Assembly: GCA_020846005.1 (NCBI GenBank)
Contig: JADLEQ010000043.1
Span: 62,001-126,000 of the forward strand
Length of the DNA: 64,000 nt
Origin: Polyangiaceae bacterium
Lineage (GTDB): Bacteria > Myxococcota_A > Polyangia > Polyangiales > Polyangiaceae
Direction of reading: 5' to 3'
Numbering within the stretch: the stretch's first letter is position 1; every line of letters begins with the position of its first letter. Positions 36,211-45,398 of the stretch are shown here, one piece after another. The translations under genes and the position numbers were made by a program. Under the pieces are notes generated by a model. The model was not told where the DNA came from, searched no databases, and saw only the letters and a program-made list of their open reading frames with translations.

Positions 36211-36908
36211 GGGAAGCGCACCTGCGCCCCTCCCTGCAGCTCGACCGAGCTGTGAATCGCGCGGAGCACGCCGACGGTCAGGCCGGCGTTCAGGTAGAGG
36301 CCGACGGCTGGCGCGAGGTCGTACTGAGGGCCCGCGGCCAGGTGGAAGGCGATGTCCTTCTCATAGGTCGGCTGGTAGGCGCCCTCGGCCTGGAGCCACA
36401 GCTCGTTGTTGGCGCCCTTCTCCAGCTCGTACCCGATGGCGGGCTCGATGTAGATCTTGAAGGCCGAGTCGCTCATCGTGTAGATGCGCACGCCCGCGCC
36501 GAAGATCTGGACCTCCTGGGTGTTCGTCTGCGGCTCGCCAGCGAGGCCGAACCGCCCCCACAAGAAGGGCTCCGCGCCGCCGATGGGCGCGAACGACAGG
36601 CCGACGTCGATGGCCATGGGCATCCCGTGGCCGCAGAACTTCTGCTGGTCCTCCGGCTTCTTCAGCGGATCGGGGCGCCTGCAGTACGGCGACTTGTCGT
36701 AGCGGAACACCATCCGGTACCCGCCCACCGCGCCGACGCGGATCCCGAACTGACCGCCGTGGCTGTATGAGCGATCGCCCTCGCCGGGGCCGTCCGGATC
36801 CTTCGAGGGATCCGGCGCCTCCTCCGAGACCGGGGCTTCGCCGGCCGCGAGCGCGGCGGCGGGGGAGCAGGCGAGCACGAACGAGACGAGAGCGGGGCGG
36901 ACGCGCAT
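36207..36908 (-). CDS. secreted, probable outer-membrane beta-barrel protein
   Basis: A 233-residue protein. A signal peptide (1-21, ending in ALA) precedes an acidic Pro/Asp-rich linker and about eight amphipathic strands rich in Gly and aromatics. The last strand ends in VRFP, near the Phe-end rule for outer-membrane barrels. Two cysteines lie in an early loop. It sits between the aconitase-fold gene (27 bp upstream) and the epimerase gene (GTGA overlap) in one minus-strand unit. No family is recognised. Confidence 0.75.
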   Translation of the reverse strand: MRVRPALVSFVLACSPAAALAAGEAPVSEEAPDPSKDPDGPGEGDRSYSHGGQFGIRVGAVGGYRMVFRYDKSPYCRRPDPLKKPEDQQKFCGHGMPMAIDVGLSFAPIGGAEPFLWGRFGLAGEPQTNTQEVQIFGAGVRIYTMSDSAFKIYIEPAIGYELEKGANNELWLQAEGAYQPTYEKDIAFHLAAGPQYDLAPAVGLYLNAGLTVGVLRAIHSSVELQGGAQVRFP

Positions 36909-36935
36909 GGCCGGGATGATATACGAGGTCGGGCC

Positions 36936-38726
36936 TCAGGCGCCGCGCGGGGGCTTGGCGGCGCTCGCGGCGCGGCCCCGGGCGGCGCCGGCGAGCGTCC
37001 ACTGCCGCTCGGACTCGACGGCCAGCCAGTCGAGGCGGGCCGTCCCCTCGCCGATCCGCGCCTCGATCGCGCGCTGCCCGTTCGTGCAACCGGCCACGTC
37101 CAGCTCGAGCGAGGTGCTCGCTCGCAGCCGCTCCAGGGTGCCGGCGTCCGCGGTGAGCGCCAGCACGCCGGCCCCCGCCAGCACGGGCACCGCGCCGGCC
37201 GGGATGTGCTCGGCGACGACGGCCCGCAGGGCCGGCGCGAGGGCAGCTGCGCGGTCCGCGACCCAGCGCACCTCCTCGAGGGAACCGAGGATGAACGCGC
37301 TGTCGGCCGGCGGGCTCGCGCTCGGCCGCCCCACCACCAGGCGCGCGCGCCCGGACCACGTCGTCTGCGACGAGGGCTCGGGCGCAGCGCCGCGAGGGCT
37401 CTCGCCCTCGATCTTGGTCTTGCTCTTGCCCTTGCGCACGAGCAGCACCTCGTCCGTAGGCATCGTCCGCGGCACGGTGAGGCGGACGGGCCGCTTGAAC
37501 GAGCGCGGGTCGCCGGCGCCCCCGTTGGCGACCGCGTACGCCAGCGTCTCGGCCGACGCGACCGCGAACTCGCCGGGCGCGCCCGGCTCGGGATCATAGG
37601 TGCGGAGGGAGAGGCCCTCTGCGGGCGGCGGGTAGAGCTCCCCTGCGAGCAGCCGATCGTCGGGCTCGATGACCCGGGCGCCCGTCGCCACGAGATCGGC
37701 GAGCGCGCCGGAGTGCGCGAGCGCCTCGAGCGCCAGCCGGGAGGGGGGCGCGAGGAGGAGCTCCGTCTTCGAGCCCACCCGCTTGCTCTTCAGCAGCGCG
37801 GCCGCGGCGAGCAGGTCGCGCAGCGAGGCGCCGATGTCACCGCCGAGCACGACCTGCGCGAGCGGCCGCGCACCCAGCTCGCGCGCGGCCACGATCTGCG
37901 CGCCGTCGAGCACCAGCGGATCGACCGCCGACAGGTCGCAGGTGACGGTCGCGTCGCACGGCGAGCCCGCGTCGGTCACGAGCGCGCGGTGGGCCTTGGA
38001 GCGTCGCTGGTCGCGGAGGAACGCCTCCGTCTTCTCGTCGCTCAAGAACACGGCCGCGGCCGCGCCGACGCGGGGCGCGAGCCCGCACAGCACGGCGCGC
38101 TCGGGGACGGTGAGCGTGCGCGCGCTCGGCCCGACGAACTCCAGCACCACCGGCGCGCCCGCCTCCCGGTCGACCCGCTCGACCACTCCCTCGAGCCCCC
38201 GCCGGAGCAGCTCGAGCGCCACGTCGCGCGCCGACACGAAGGGGCGCATGCGCCCGGCGAGCAGGACCTGCACCGTCCGCGGCGCGCGGACCCAGGCCCA
38301 CCCCGTCGCGAGCGCCTCGGCGAGCTGGGCGGGGGGGACGACGAGGGCGAGCGTGCTCGCGCCCCCGATGGCCGCGAGCCGCGGTTCGTCCGTCACCGCG
38401 AGCCGCGCCGGGCTCGCGAAGCGCTCGAGGTGGACCGGGGCAGCGAACCCCACGCCCGGGCGGCCGACGAGCACGCCGAGCTGTGCCAGCTCGCGCGCGA
38501 CCGCGGGCGCCAGGCGACCGGCGGTCGGGTCGGCGGTGGTCGTGAGGCACCGCGGGTCGTACGCGACCGCCACCTCCGGCATCGCCTTCTTCGCCCCGAG
38601 GCGGGTCGCCTCCGTCAGGGCGCGCGCGGCGTCCCGCGCGATCACCACCTGATCGACGCGCACCCGTACGGCGCCCGCCAAAGCCGCGCCCTCCTCAGCG
38701 CGCCCGGCGAGGATCTTCTGGGTCAT
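36936..38726 (-). CDS. aconitase-fold protein lacking catalytic and Fe-S ligand motifs
   Basis: A 596-residue protein aligning by eye along the aconitase/isopropylmalate dehydratase family. Residues 89-103 read RPGVGFAAPVHLERF where active enzymes have RPGNGICHQVHLERF. TVQVLLAGRMRPFVSARD, VVLEFVGPSARTLTVPER and TCDLSAVDP follow in family order. The catalytic DSHT is VTDE (111-114). The GSCTN ligand motif is GGDIG (295-299). The GCGPC ligand pair is DDRLL (356-360). A swivel-like C-terminal domain (about 415-545) has lost the SSRE arginine-type motif. It is therefore unlikely to hold a [4Fe-4S] cluster or act as a dehydratase. The ATG at 38726 is assigned from the family start; longer in-frame starts exist. 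Confidence 0.82.
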   Translation of the reverse strand: MTQKILAGRAEEGAALAGAVRVRVDQVVIARDAARALTEATRLGAKKAMPEVAVAYDPRCLTTTADPTAGRLAPAVARELAQLGVLVGRPGVGFAAPVHLERFASPARLAVTDEPRLAAIGGASTLALVVPPAQLAEALATGWAWVRAPRTVQVLLAGRMRPFVSARDVALELLRRGLEGVVERVDREAGAPVVLEFVGPSARTLTVPERAVLCGLAPRVGAAAAVFLSDEKTEAFLRDQRRSKAHRALVTDAGSPCDATVTCDLSAVDPLVLDGAQIVAARELGARPLAQVVLGGDIGASLRDLLAAAALLKSKRVGSKTELLLAPPSRLALEALAHSGALADLVATGARVIEPDDRLLAGELYPPPAEGLSLRTYDPEPGAPGEFAVASAETLAYAVANGGAGDPRSFKRPVRLTVPRTMPTDEVLLVRKGKSKTKIEGESPRGAAPEPSSQTTWSGRARLVVGRPSASPPADSAFILGSLEEVRWVADRAAALAPALRAVVAEHIPAGAVPVLAGAGVLALTADAGTLERLRASTSLELDVAGCTNGQRAIEARIGEGTARLDWLAVESERQWTLAGAARGRAASAAKPPRGA

Positions 38727-38919
38727 GCTGCGGGGGGGATCCCCGGCACGCGCTCGCATGGAAGTCGGGCTGCCTCGTCGGACCCGGGCAGAGCCCCGGG
38801 CGGCTCGGTAGGTTAGCCGCAGCGTGTCACGACGGTCAATCCCGGCGGGCGGAATCCGGTCGCGCGACCCCGGCGGCCGAAACATTCCCCTCCCGCCGGG
38901 CCCGGGGTAGGATGCCGCC

Positions 38920-39279
38920 ATGTTCAAGGAGGCGCTCCAGGGCGTCGTCGATGGGACGGACGGCGGCATCGCCGGGCTGCTCATGGACTTCGAGGGGATC
39001 CCGCTCGAGAGCTATCACCGCGACGGCTCGGCGCTCGACATCGAGTCGGTCGGCGCCGAGGTCAGCGTGGTCGTCAAGGCCATCCAGCGCGCCTCGGAGA
39101 TGCTCGACGCCGGCGCGACGCACGAGGTGGCGTTCCAGAGCGAGCGGATGCTCACGCTCATCCGGGTCCTGAACGAGAACTACTTCGTGGCGCTCGCGCT
39201 CTCTCCGGAGGGGAACTTCGGGAAGGGGCGGTACCTCCTCCGGGTGACCGCGCCGCGCCTGCTCGACGAGCTCACGTGA
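38920..39279 (+). CDS. roadblock/LC7-domain protein
   Basis: A 119-residue single-domain roadblock/LC7 protein, the MglB-like fold used by myxobacteria as partners or GAPs of small Ras-like GTPases. It shows the usual order: GGIAGLLMDFEGIPLESY, the central helix VVVKAIQRASEM, then a second strand pair. No GTPase gene adjoins it; the next gene is aroQ, coupled by a GTGA overlap. It diverges from the aconitase-fold gene across 193 bp. Confidence 0.9.
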   Translation: MFKEALQGVVDGTDGGIAGLLMDFEGIPLESYHRDGSALDIESVGAEVSVVVKAIQRASEMLDAGATHEVAFQSERMLTLIRVLNENYFVALALSPEGNFGKGRYLLRVTAPRLLDELT

Positions 39280-39845
39280 GCTCCTCCCCGCGCGCCGCGC
39301 GCGCGGCCGGCGCGGCGGCACGCGGCGGCGCCCGCGCCCGCGCGACGAGCGCGCCGAGCAGCACCCCGCGGACGGAGCGCTCCCCCGCGATCCGCGTGCT
39401 CGTCGCGAGCGGGCCGAACCTCGGCCGGCTCGGGCGCCGCGAGCCCCACATCTACGGCACGGCGACCCTCGCCGAGATCCACGCGACCCTCGAGGCGCGC
39501 GCGAGCGGCCTGGGCGCCGCGGTCGAGTGCCGCCAGACGAACCACGAGGGCGAGCTGCTCGACTGGATCGGCGCCGCCGAGAACGACGGCTTCCACGGCG
39601 TCGTCCTCAACCCGGGGGGCCTCACCCACACCTCCGTCGCGCTCCTCGACGCAGTGCGTGGTTCCGCGCTGCCGTGCGTCGAGGTGCACCTCTCCAACCC
39701 GGATGCGCGTGAGGCGTTCCGCCGGCGCTCCTACGTCGCGGCGGCGTGCGTCGGGCGGATCGCAGGCTTCGGCGCCCGATCGTACCTGCTCGCGCTCGAG
39801 GGGCTCGTGGCGCACGTGTCGAGCGCGCGCTCCGCCGCCCCGTGA
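39276..39845 (+). CDS. aroQ: type II 3-dehydroquinate dehydratase with N-terminal extension
   Basis: A 189-residue protein whose last ~150 residues are type II dehydroquinase, step three of the shikimate pathway. [16 protein letters not shown] carries the catalytic Tyr60, then [24 protein letters not shown] and EVHLSNP with His138. The usual GPNLNLLG is GPNLGRLG, a mild change. The first ~38 residues are Ala/Arg/Ser-rich and absent from the family. Start GTG overlaps the roadblock stop (GTGA); a later start would remove the extension, so the first 38 residues are uncertain. Confidence 0.93.
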   Translation: MSSSPRAARAAGAAARGGARARATSAPSSTPRTERSPAIRVLVASGPNLGRLGRREPHIYGTATLAEIHATLEARASGLGAAVECRQTNHEGELLDWIGAAENDGFHGVVLNPGGLTHTSVALLDAVRGSALPCVEVHLSNPDAREAFRRRSYVAAACVGRIAGFGARSYLLALEGLVAHVSSARSAAP

Positions 39846-39984
39846 TGGGGTGGAGCGTGTGTCGCGCCGCCCTCCCAGCCGAGGCCGGTGCGCAAGCCGC
39901 TACGCACACACCGCGGTGACTCCACGCGCGCGGGGCTTGCGAGAACCGCCGACTAAAGTACCGTCCGCCGCACCGAGGGCACCG

Positions 39985-40428
39985 ATGGCGCTACCCACGC
40001 AAGAGCTCGAAGGCCTGCTGCAACTCCTCCGCGAGCACGGCGCGACGGAGTTCGAGTACGAGGACGAGGGCTACCGGCTCCGGATCGGCTTCGCCGGTGC
40101 GCCGGTGACCGTCGCGGCGGCCTCCCCCGCTCCTGCCCCCGCCGCGGCGGCGGCGACGGCCTCACCCGAGCCCGAGGAAGCGGCGAACGTCGTGTGGATC
40201 GCGTCGCCGTTCGTCGGGACGTTCTACCGCGCGCCGTCGCCCGACGCCGCGCCGTTCGTCGAGGTCGGCGTGAACGTCCGCAAGGGGCAGGTGCTCTGTA
40301 TCGTCGAGGCGATGAAGCTCATGAACGAGATCGAGTCCGAGCACGCCGGGACGCTGCTCGAGGTCCTGGTGGAGAACGGGCAGGCGGTCGAGTACGGCCA
40401 GCGGTTGTTCAAGCTCGCGAAGTCGTGA
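39985..40428 (+). CDS. accB: biotin carboxyl carrier protein of acyl-CoA carboxylase
   Basis: A 147-residue carrier. A short N-terminal helical domain, an Ala/Pro hinge (about 50-65) and a biotinyl domain ending in EAMKLMNE, with biotinylated Lys111. It carries carboxybiotin between biotin carboxylase and a carboxyltransferase. The ATG at 39985 has a good gag-type Shine-Dalgarno. It lies 55 bp before accC. The carboxyltransferase genes are not in the window. Confidence 0.96.
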   Translation: MALPTQELEGLLQLLREHGATEFEYEDEGYRLRIGFAGAPVTVAAASPAPAPAAAAATASPEPEEAANVVWIASPFVGTFYRAPSPDAAPFVEVGVNVRKGQVLCIVEAMKLMNEIESEHAGTLLEVLVENGQAVEYGQRLFKLAKS

Positions 40429-40483
40429 GCCCCGTCGCGCGGCGGGCCCCGCCGCACCCCAGGCCGACCATGGAGCGGCAGCC

Positions 40484-41839
40484 ATGTTTCAGAAGATCCT
40501 GATAGCGAACCGCGGCGAGATCGCGATGCGCGTCCTCCGCGCCTGCCGCGAGCTCGGCGTGCGCACCGTGGCCGTGCATTCGGAGGCCGACGCCGGCGCG
40601 CTCCACGTGCGCTTCGCCGACGAGGCCGTCTGCATCGGGCCAGCGCCGTCCGCCAAGAGCTACCTCAACGTGGCCGCGATCATCAGCGCCGCCGAGATCA
40701 CCGGGGTCGACGCCATCCATCCCGGCTACGGCTTCCTCTCCGAGAACGCCGACTTCGCGGCGGTCGTGGCGCGGTGCGGGCTCACGTTCATCGGGCCACC
40801 GGCCGAGGCGATGCGCACCTGGGGCGACAAGCTGCGCGGTCGCGAGGCCGCGCGCCGCCACGGCCTGCCGCTCCTGCCCGGCAGCGAGCGACTGGAGAGC
40901 GCAGAGCACGCGATCGCCGAGGCCGAGCGGATTGGCTTCCCCGTCATCCTGAAGGCGCGCGGGGGAGGCGGCGGGCGCGGCATGCGGATCGTGAGGGAGG
41001 CGAGCGAGGTCGCGCGTGCCTTCGACTCGGCGACCGCCGAGGCGGGCTCGGCGTTCTCCAACCCGGAGCTCTATCTCGAGCGCTTCGTCGAGCGCCCGAA
41101 GCACATCGAGTTCCAGGCGCTCGCCGATCGCCACGGGCAGGTGTGGACGCTCGGTGAGCGCGAGTGTTCGCTCCAGCGCCGCCACCAGAAGCTCGTCGAG
41201 GAGGCCCCCAGCCCCTCACTCTCCGAGGAGCGGCGCTCCCAGATGGGCGAGGTGATCCGGCGGGCCCTACGCGCGACGGGCTACGAGTCGCTCGGCACGC
41301 TCGAGTTCCTCATGGACGAGCGCGGGGAGCTCTACTTCCTCGAGATGAACACCCGCGTCCAGGTGGAGCACCCCGTCACCGAGATGACGACCGGCGTCGA
41401 CCTGGTCGTCGAGCAGATCCGGGTGGCCTCGGGAGCGCGGCTGGAGCTCCCGGACACCCGCCCGTGGAAGTTCCGTGGTCACTCGATCGAGTGCCGGATC
41501 CTCGCCGAGGATCCGGTCTCCTTCGCGCCCTGGCCGGGTCGCATCACCGAGTACCACCCGCCCGGGGGGGCCGGCGTCCGTGTGGACTCCGGCGTCTACG
41601 GCGGCTGGACGGTCCCGAAGGACTACGACTCTCTCCTCGCCAAGGTGGTCGTCCACGCGCCGGGGCGCGAGCAGGCGCTCGGGCGGATGCGCCGCGCGCT
41701 CGACGAGCTCATCATCGGCGGCATCCGGACCAACGTCCCCTTCCAGCGGCGGCTGCTCGACGATCCGGAGGTGTGCGAGGGCACCATGACGACCCGCACC
41801 GTGGAGCGGGTCGTGCGCGAGCTCCGCGAGGGGGCGTGA
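40484..41839 (+). CDS. accC: biotin carboxylase subunit of acyl-CoA carboxylase
   Basis: A 451-residue ATP-grasp enzyme carboxylating the biotin of BCCP. It opens with FQKILIANRGEIAMRVLRAC and has the ATP loop KARGGGGGRGMR. RECSLQRRHQKLVEEAPSP and the FLEMNTRVQVEHPVTE motif with its catalytic residues follow. The length is normal. The stop overlaps the start of a second meaB-type gene (GTGA), which points to propionyl-CoA rather than acetyl-CoA carboxylation as its main job, though this is inference. Confidence 0.97.
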   Translation: MFQKILIANRGEIAMRVLRACRELGVRTVAVHSEADAGALHVRFADEAVCIGPAPSAKSYLNVAAIISAAEITGVDAIHPGYGFLSENADFAAVVARCGLTFIGPPAEAMRTWGDKLRGREAARRHGLPLLPGSERLESAEHAIAEAERIGFPVILKARGGGGGRGMRIVREASEVARAFDSATAEAGSAFSNPELYLERFVERPKHIEFQALADRHGQVWTLGERECSLQRRHQKLVEEAPSPSLSEERRSQMGEVIRRALRATGYESLGTLEFLMDERGELYFLEMNTRVQVEHPVTEMTTGVDLVVEQIRVASGARLELPDTRPWKFRGHSIECRILAEDPVSFAPWPGRITEYHPPGGAGVRVDSGVYGGWTVPKDYDSLLAKVVVHAPGREQALGRMRRALDELIIGGIRTNVPFQRRLLDDPEVCEGTMTTRTVERVVRELREGA

Positions 41840-42873
41840 CGCCGGCGCGCGTCGCCGAGCTGGCGCAGGGCGTCGCGCGGGGCGAGGTTCGGGCGGCCGC
41901 CCGCGTCTGTCGCCTGGTCGACGACCGGGCGCCCGGTCACGACGAGGTGCTTCGCGCGCTCTGGCCCACCACCGGGCGCGCCTGGGTGATCGGCGTGACG
42001 GGCAACCCCGGCGCGGGGAAGAGCACCCTCGTCGATCGCCTCATCGGGGCGTTCCGCGCCTCCGGCGAGAAGGTCGGGGTGGTCGCGGTCGATCCCACGA
42101 GCCCGTTCACGGGCGGCGCGATCCTCGGCGATCGCATCCGGATGCAGCGCCACTTCGAGGACGACGGGGTGTTCATCCGTTCCATCGCGACGCGCGGCGC
42201 GCTCGGCGGCCTGTCGCGCTCGGCCGCCGACCTCGTGCGCGTGCTGGACGCGTGGGGCGCCGGTGTCGTGCTCGTCGAGACGGTGGGCGTCGGCCAGGAC
42301 GAGCTGGAGGTCACGCGCACCGCCCACACGACGCTGGTCGTCGCCTCGCCGGGGCTCGGCGACGAGATCCAGGCGATCAAGGCGGGGCTGCTCGAGTGCG
42401 CCGACGTCTTCGCCGTCAACAAGGCGGATCGCGACGGCGCGGACGCCACGGTCCGCGACCTCGAGCTCATGATCGCGCTCGGGGGAGAGGCGCTCGTCGC
42501 CGCCGCCCGTCGCGGGCTGGGTCACGGCGCGGCGGCCTTCCGCCCGGGCGCCCCCACCGAGGCGCGCGACGCCGCCGAGCGCGAGTGGACGCCGCCGATC
42601 GTGAAATGCGTCGCGACGACCGGCGTGGGGCTGCCGGCGCTGATGTCGGCGCTAGGCGCACACCACCGCTGGTCGCGCGAGACGCCGCTCGGCGAGGCCC
42701 GTCGGCGAGAGCGTGAGGAGCGCGCGATCGCGGACTTCCTTACGGCGACCGTCACGGACGCGTGGCTCCGCCGGCACGGAGCGAGCGTGGAAGCAGCCGC
42801 GCGCCGCGTCGTGCGCCGAGAGACGGATCCGTGGGCCGAGGCCGCCGCCCTGTCGCGGCACGACCCGGAGTGA
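41836..42873 (+). CDS. second MeaB/ArgK-type G3E GTPase
   Basis: A 345-residue G3E GTPase paralogous to the product of 33782. G1 is GNPGAGKST, then AVDPTSPFTGGA, ETVGVGQDE (G3) and VNKADRDG (G4). The C-terminal dimer arm is present. The start is GTG at 41836, coupled to accC. It is closer to the classic MeaB/ArgK sequence than its neighbour. Its client may be the same mutase or another B12 enzyme elsewhere in the genome. Confidence 0.96.
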   Translation: MTPARVAELAQGVARGEVRAAARVCRLVDDRAPGHDEVLRALWPTTGRAWVIGVTGNPGAGKSTLVDRLIGAFRASGEKVGVVAVDPTSPFTGGAILGDRIRMQRHFEDDGVFIRSIATRGALGGLSRSAADLVRVLDAWGAGVVLVETVGVGQDELEVTRTAHTTLVVASPGLGDEIQAIKAGLLECADVFAVNKADRDGADATVRDLELMIALGGEALVAAARRGLGHGAAAFRPGAPTEARDAAEREWTPPIVKCVATTGVGLPALMSALGAHHRWSRETPLGEARRREREERAIADFLTATVTDAWLRRHGASVEAAARRVVRRETDPWAEAAALSRHDPE

Positions 42874-43079
42874 ACACCTCGCCGCTGCCCGGGCGGCCCC
42901 GCCGAAAGAAAGCGCGCGAGCTCTCCCCACTCACGACTGGCATGAGTGCCGTCCCGATCCGTCCCCGTGCGTCCGCTCCCGTTGGAGCTGCCTCACCCCG
43001 GCCAGCCGAGGCGCCGACGAGCGCGCTCCCGCTCTGGCGACCCTCCGTGCCCCGCTCGCGGAATTCGCTACGGAGCAGT

Positions 43080-43108
43080 TTGACCGCCAGACGGCGAGAA
43101 TGTAACAG
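43080..43108 (+). promoter_or_regulatory. candidate sigma-70 promoter for the regulator-porin operon
   Basis: ttgacc, a 17-base spacer, taacag, about 60 bases before the response-regulator ATG. The -35 matches five of six consensus bases and the -10 three of six. It lies in the 295-bp gap 42874-43168, which holds no gene and is less GC-rich near this point. Confidence 0.5.
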
Positions 43109-43168
43109 TTCGAGGTTGGTGCAATCACCCCGCCGCGCGCCGCGCGCCACGCCCACTCTCGCCCACGT

Positions 43169-43561
43169 ATGAAGCCCCCCGTTTCCAATCCCGTCGTACT
43201 GGTCGTGGATGACGACGCCGTCAGCCTGGAGGTCGCGCGGGAGCGGGTCGAGCGCTGCGGCTACCAGGCCGAGGTCCGCGACACCGCGATCGGGACCTCC
43301 CAGTGGATCCTCCAGTACCAACCCCACGTCGTGCTCCTCGATCTCGAGATGCCCTTCCTCGGCGGCGCCGAGCTCGCGCGCATCATCCAGCGTGCGCAGC
43401 TCCCCACGCGGATCGTGCTCCACTCGGGCAAGCCGCAGCGGGAGCTCGACCAGATCGCTCGCGCGATGGGGGTCGCGGGCGCGATCTCCAAGGAGGTGGG
43501 GGAGGAGCTCTTCGCCCGGCAGCTAGCCCGTCACGTCGCGGCGTTCGGAGGCCGAGCGTGA
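43169..43561 (+). CDS. single-domain response regulator
   Basis: A 130-residue CheY-like receiver domain with no output domain. The acidic pair is VVDDDA, the phosphoacceptor is Asp58 in LLDLEMP and the conserved Lys is in ISKEVG. It begins a four-gene plus-strand unit with the porin, PBP-like protein and lipoprotein. The natural kinase candidate is the hybrid kinase encoded convergently at 45751-48303, which has an HPt domain able to pass phosphate on. Confidence 0.93.
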   Translation: MKPPVSNPVVLVVDDDAVSLEVARERVERCGYQAEVRDTAIGTSQWILQYQPHVVLLDLEMPFLGGAELARIIQRAQLPTRIVLHSGKPQRELDQIARAMGVAGAISKEVGEELFARQLARHVAAFGGRA

Positions 43562-44943
43562 GGCGTCCGATGGGCCTCCGTCGGGTGCTCCCGTGGGCGT
43601 GCGCCCTGGCCGCCCTCCAGCTCCGGGCGATGGCGGCGCACGCCGAGGGCGAGGCGCCGAATGGAAAGCCCGCGCCGCCCGTCGAAGGCGGAGGCGCCGG
43701 CGCAGCCCCCGCGCCCTCCCCAGAAGACGCCGAGGTCGAGGCGATCCTCGCCAGCGAGGCCGAGGTGGACGCCACCCGAGACCGAGCGCTCCAGCTCTAC
43801 GGGTTCTTCGACTTCGGGCTCCAGAAGCTGTTCGTGCCGCGCTCGTCCTTCCTCTACTCGAGCATCGGGACCAACGCGACCACCTTCATGTTCGGCAACC
43901 TGAACCTCTTCTTCGACGCGCAGCCCCGTGACGACTGGAGGACGCTCGTCGAGCTGCGGTTCACCAACCTCCCGCACGGCGAGGTGGAGTCGTTCGCCAC
44001 GCCCGCCGGCGGCCAGTTCGAGCGGATCGATCGCACCGCGCGTGACTCCACCAGCCCCAACGGGCGGAACCGAGTGCTCTTCGGCAGCGTGATCATTGAG
44101 CGCGCCCAGGCGCAGTGGACGGCGTCGGACGCCTTCGGTGTCATCGGTGGGTACTGGTTCACGCCGTACGGGATCTGGAACCTCGATCACGGGACGCCGA
44201 CGCTGATCTCCCTCTTGCTGCCCGACTCCCAGGTTCGCGAGTACTTCCCGCTCCGGCAGCTCGGGCTCCAGGCGCTCGGCGTCTACAACGCGCCGCCCTA
44301 TCAGCTCGGCTACCACGTCACCGTCTCCAACGGCCGCACCCTCGGCCAGATGGACCTGGACGAGGACAAGGCGGTGGGCGCGCGTGCGTTCTTCGCCTCC
44401 CGGGCGGGCTCGAGCGAGCTCAAGCTGGGCGTGTCGGGCTACTACGGGACGTACGGCGAGAAGGAGGCGACCGTCACCTCGTTCGTCCCTTACGAGACGC
44501 GCCTCGAGCAGACGATCTCGGCGACGGAGTGGGGTGTCGGTGCCGACGTGAGCTTCGACCGTCGCGGGCTGCGCCTCCGGTCCGAGGGCACGGTGCACCG
44601 CGTCGAGTTCGAGCGAGGGCTCCGCGCGCCGCTCGACTTCGGGCGGCCCGACGCCCGCCAGCCCGATCGCTACGATCTCGACGCGTACGCCCTCGTCGCC
44701 TACCGCTTCTCGGAGTCGGTGCTCGAGCCGTTCGTCTATTTCGAGGCGTTCCACGGGCCGAGCTCGGTGGGCGACACGACTCTCGTCCCCTCGGCGGGCC
44801 TGAACGTCCATCTCGCGCCCGAGGTCCAGATCAAGACGCAGGCGGCGAGGGTCATCCTCCGCAACCTCGTCACCGAGGGCTCCGCCGCCGGCGGTGGCAA
44901 CGACTTCACGATCCTCACCTCTCGCCTGGTGGTGTCGTTCTGA
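43558..44943 (+). CDS. outer-membrane porin-like protein
   Basis: A 461-residue protein. A signal peptide (about 1-30) precedes an acidic Pro/Ala-rich segment with a short helical part (about 30-75). From LQLYGFFDFGLQ on, a long series of amphipathic strands ends in LVVSF, the C-terminal Phe typical of outer-membrane barrels. The start is GTG at 43558 with a GTGA overlap to the response regulator; ATG at 43570 is an alternative. The fold resembles phosphate/pyrophosphate-type porins in layout, but no selectivity residues can be assigned. Confidence 0.85.
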   Translation: MRRPMGLRRVLPWACALAALQLRAMAAHAEGEAPNGKPAPPVEGGGAGAAPAPSPEDAEVEAILASEAEVDATRDRALQLYGFFDFGLQKLFVPRSSFLYSSIGTNATTFMFGNLNLFFDAQPRDDWRTLVELRFTNLPHGEVESFATPAGGQFERIDRTARDSTSPNGRNRVLFGSVIIERAQAQWTASDAFGVIGGYWFTPYGIWNLDHGTPTLISLLLPDSQVREYFPLRQLGLQALGVYNAPPYQLGYHVTVSNGRTLGQMDLDEDKAVGARAFFASRAGSSELKLGVSGYYGTYGEKEATVTSFVPYETRLEQTISATEWGVGADVSFDRRGLRLRSEGTVHRVEFERGLRAPLDFGRPDARQPDRYDLDAYALVAYRFSESVLEPFVYFEAFHGPSSVGDTTLVPSAGLNVHLAPEVQIKTQAARVILRNLVTEGSAAGGGNDFTILTSRLVVSF

Positions 44944-45398
44944 TGCAACGGCGCCACTGGCTGAAGCTCTGCGTCCTCGCGGCGGCAGCGCCCCGCAGGG
45001 CCTGGGCGGAGGCGCAGGAGATCGCCGTGATCGTGAACCCGGCGCGTGACGAGGGCCGCCTCGGCGCGGACACGCTCGAGGCGATCTTCCGGACCGAGAT
45101 GAAGACCTGGCCGAGCGGCGGCAAGATCATCCCGTTCAACTTTCCCGCGCGGCACCCGCTGCGCGTGGCGTTCGATCGCGCGGTGCTCCACATGAGCCCG
45201 GACGAGGTCGCGCGCTACTGGATCGATCGGCGGGTTCGCGGCGGGGAGCGCCCTCCGCGTCAGGTGGAGTCGACGGAGCTGATGATGAAGGTGATCGCGA
45301 AGCTCGAGGGCGGGATCGGCTACGTCGCGTCGAGCGACGTGACGGACGCCGTGAAGGTCGTGGCCCGGGTGCGCGACGGCGAGGTCCACGCGCCATGA
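44943..45398 (+). CDS. short PBP-like (PstS-type) periplasmic protein
   Basis: A 151-residue exported protein: a signal with RRHWLKLC (Tat-like) ending in AWA, then one lobe of a periplasmic binding protein (QEIAVIVNPAR, IFRTEMKTWPSGGKI, EGGIGYVAS). This is the short phosphate-ABC-type substrate-binding form, about half of a full PstS. No ABC permease or ATPase gene is near, so it is probably a sensor or scavenger for the porin. ATG overlaps the porin stop (TGATG). Confidence 0.85.
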   Translation: MQRRHWLKLCVLAAAAPRRAWAEAQEIAVIVNPARDEGRLGADTLEAIFRTEMKTWPSGGKIIPFNFPARHPLRVAFDRAVLHMSPDEVARYWIDRRVRGGERPPRQVESTELMMKVIAKLEGGIGYVASSDVTDAVKVVARVRDGEVHAP

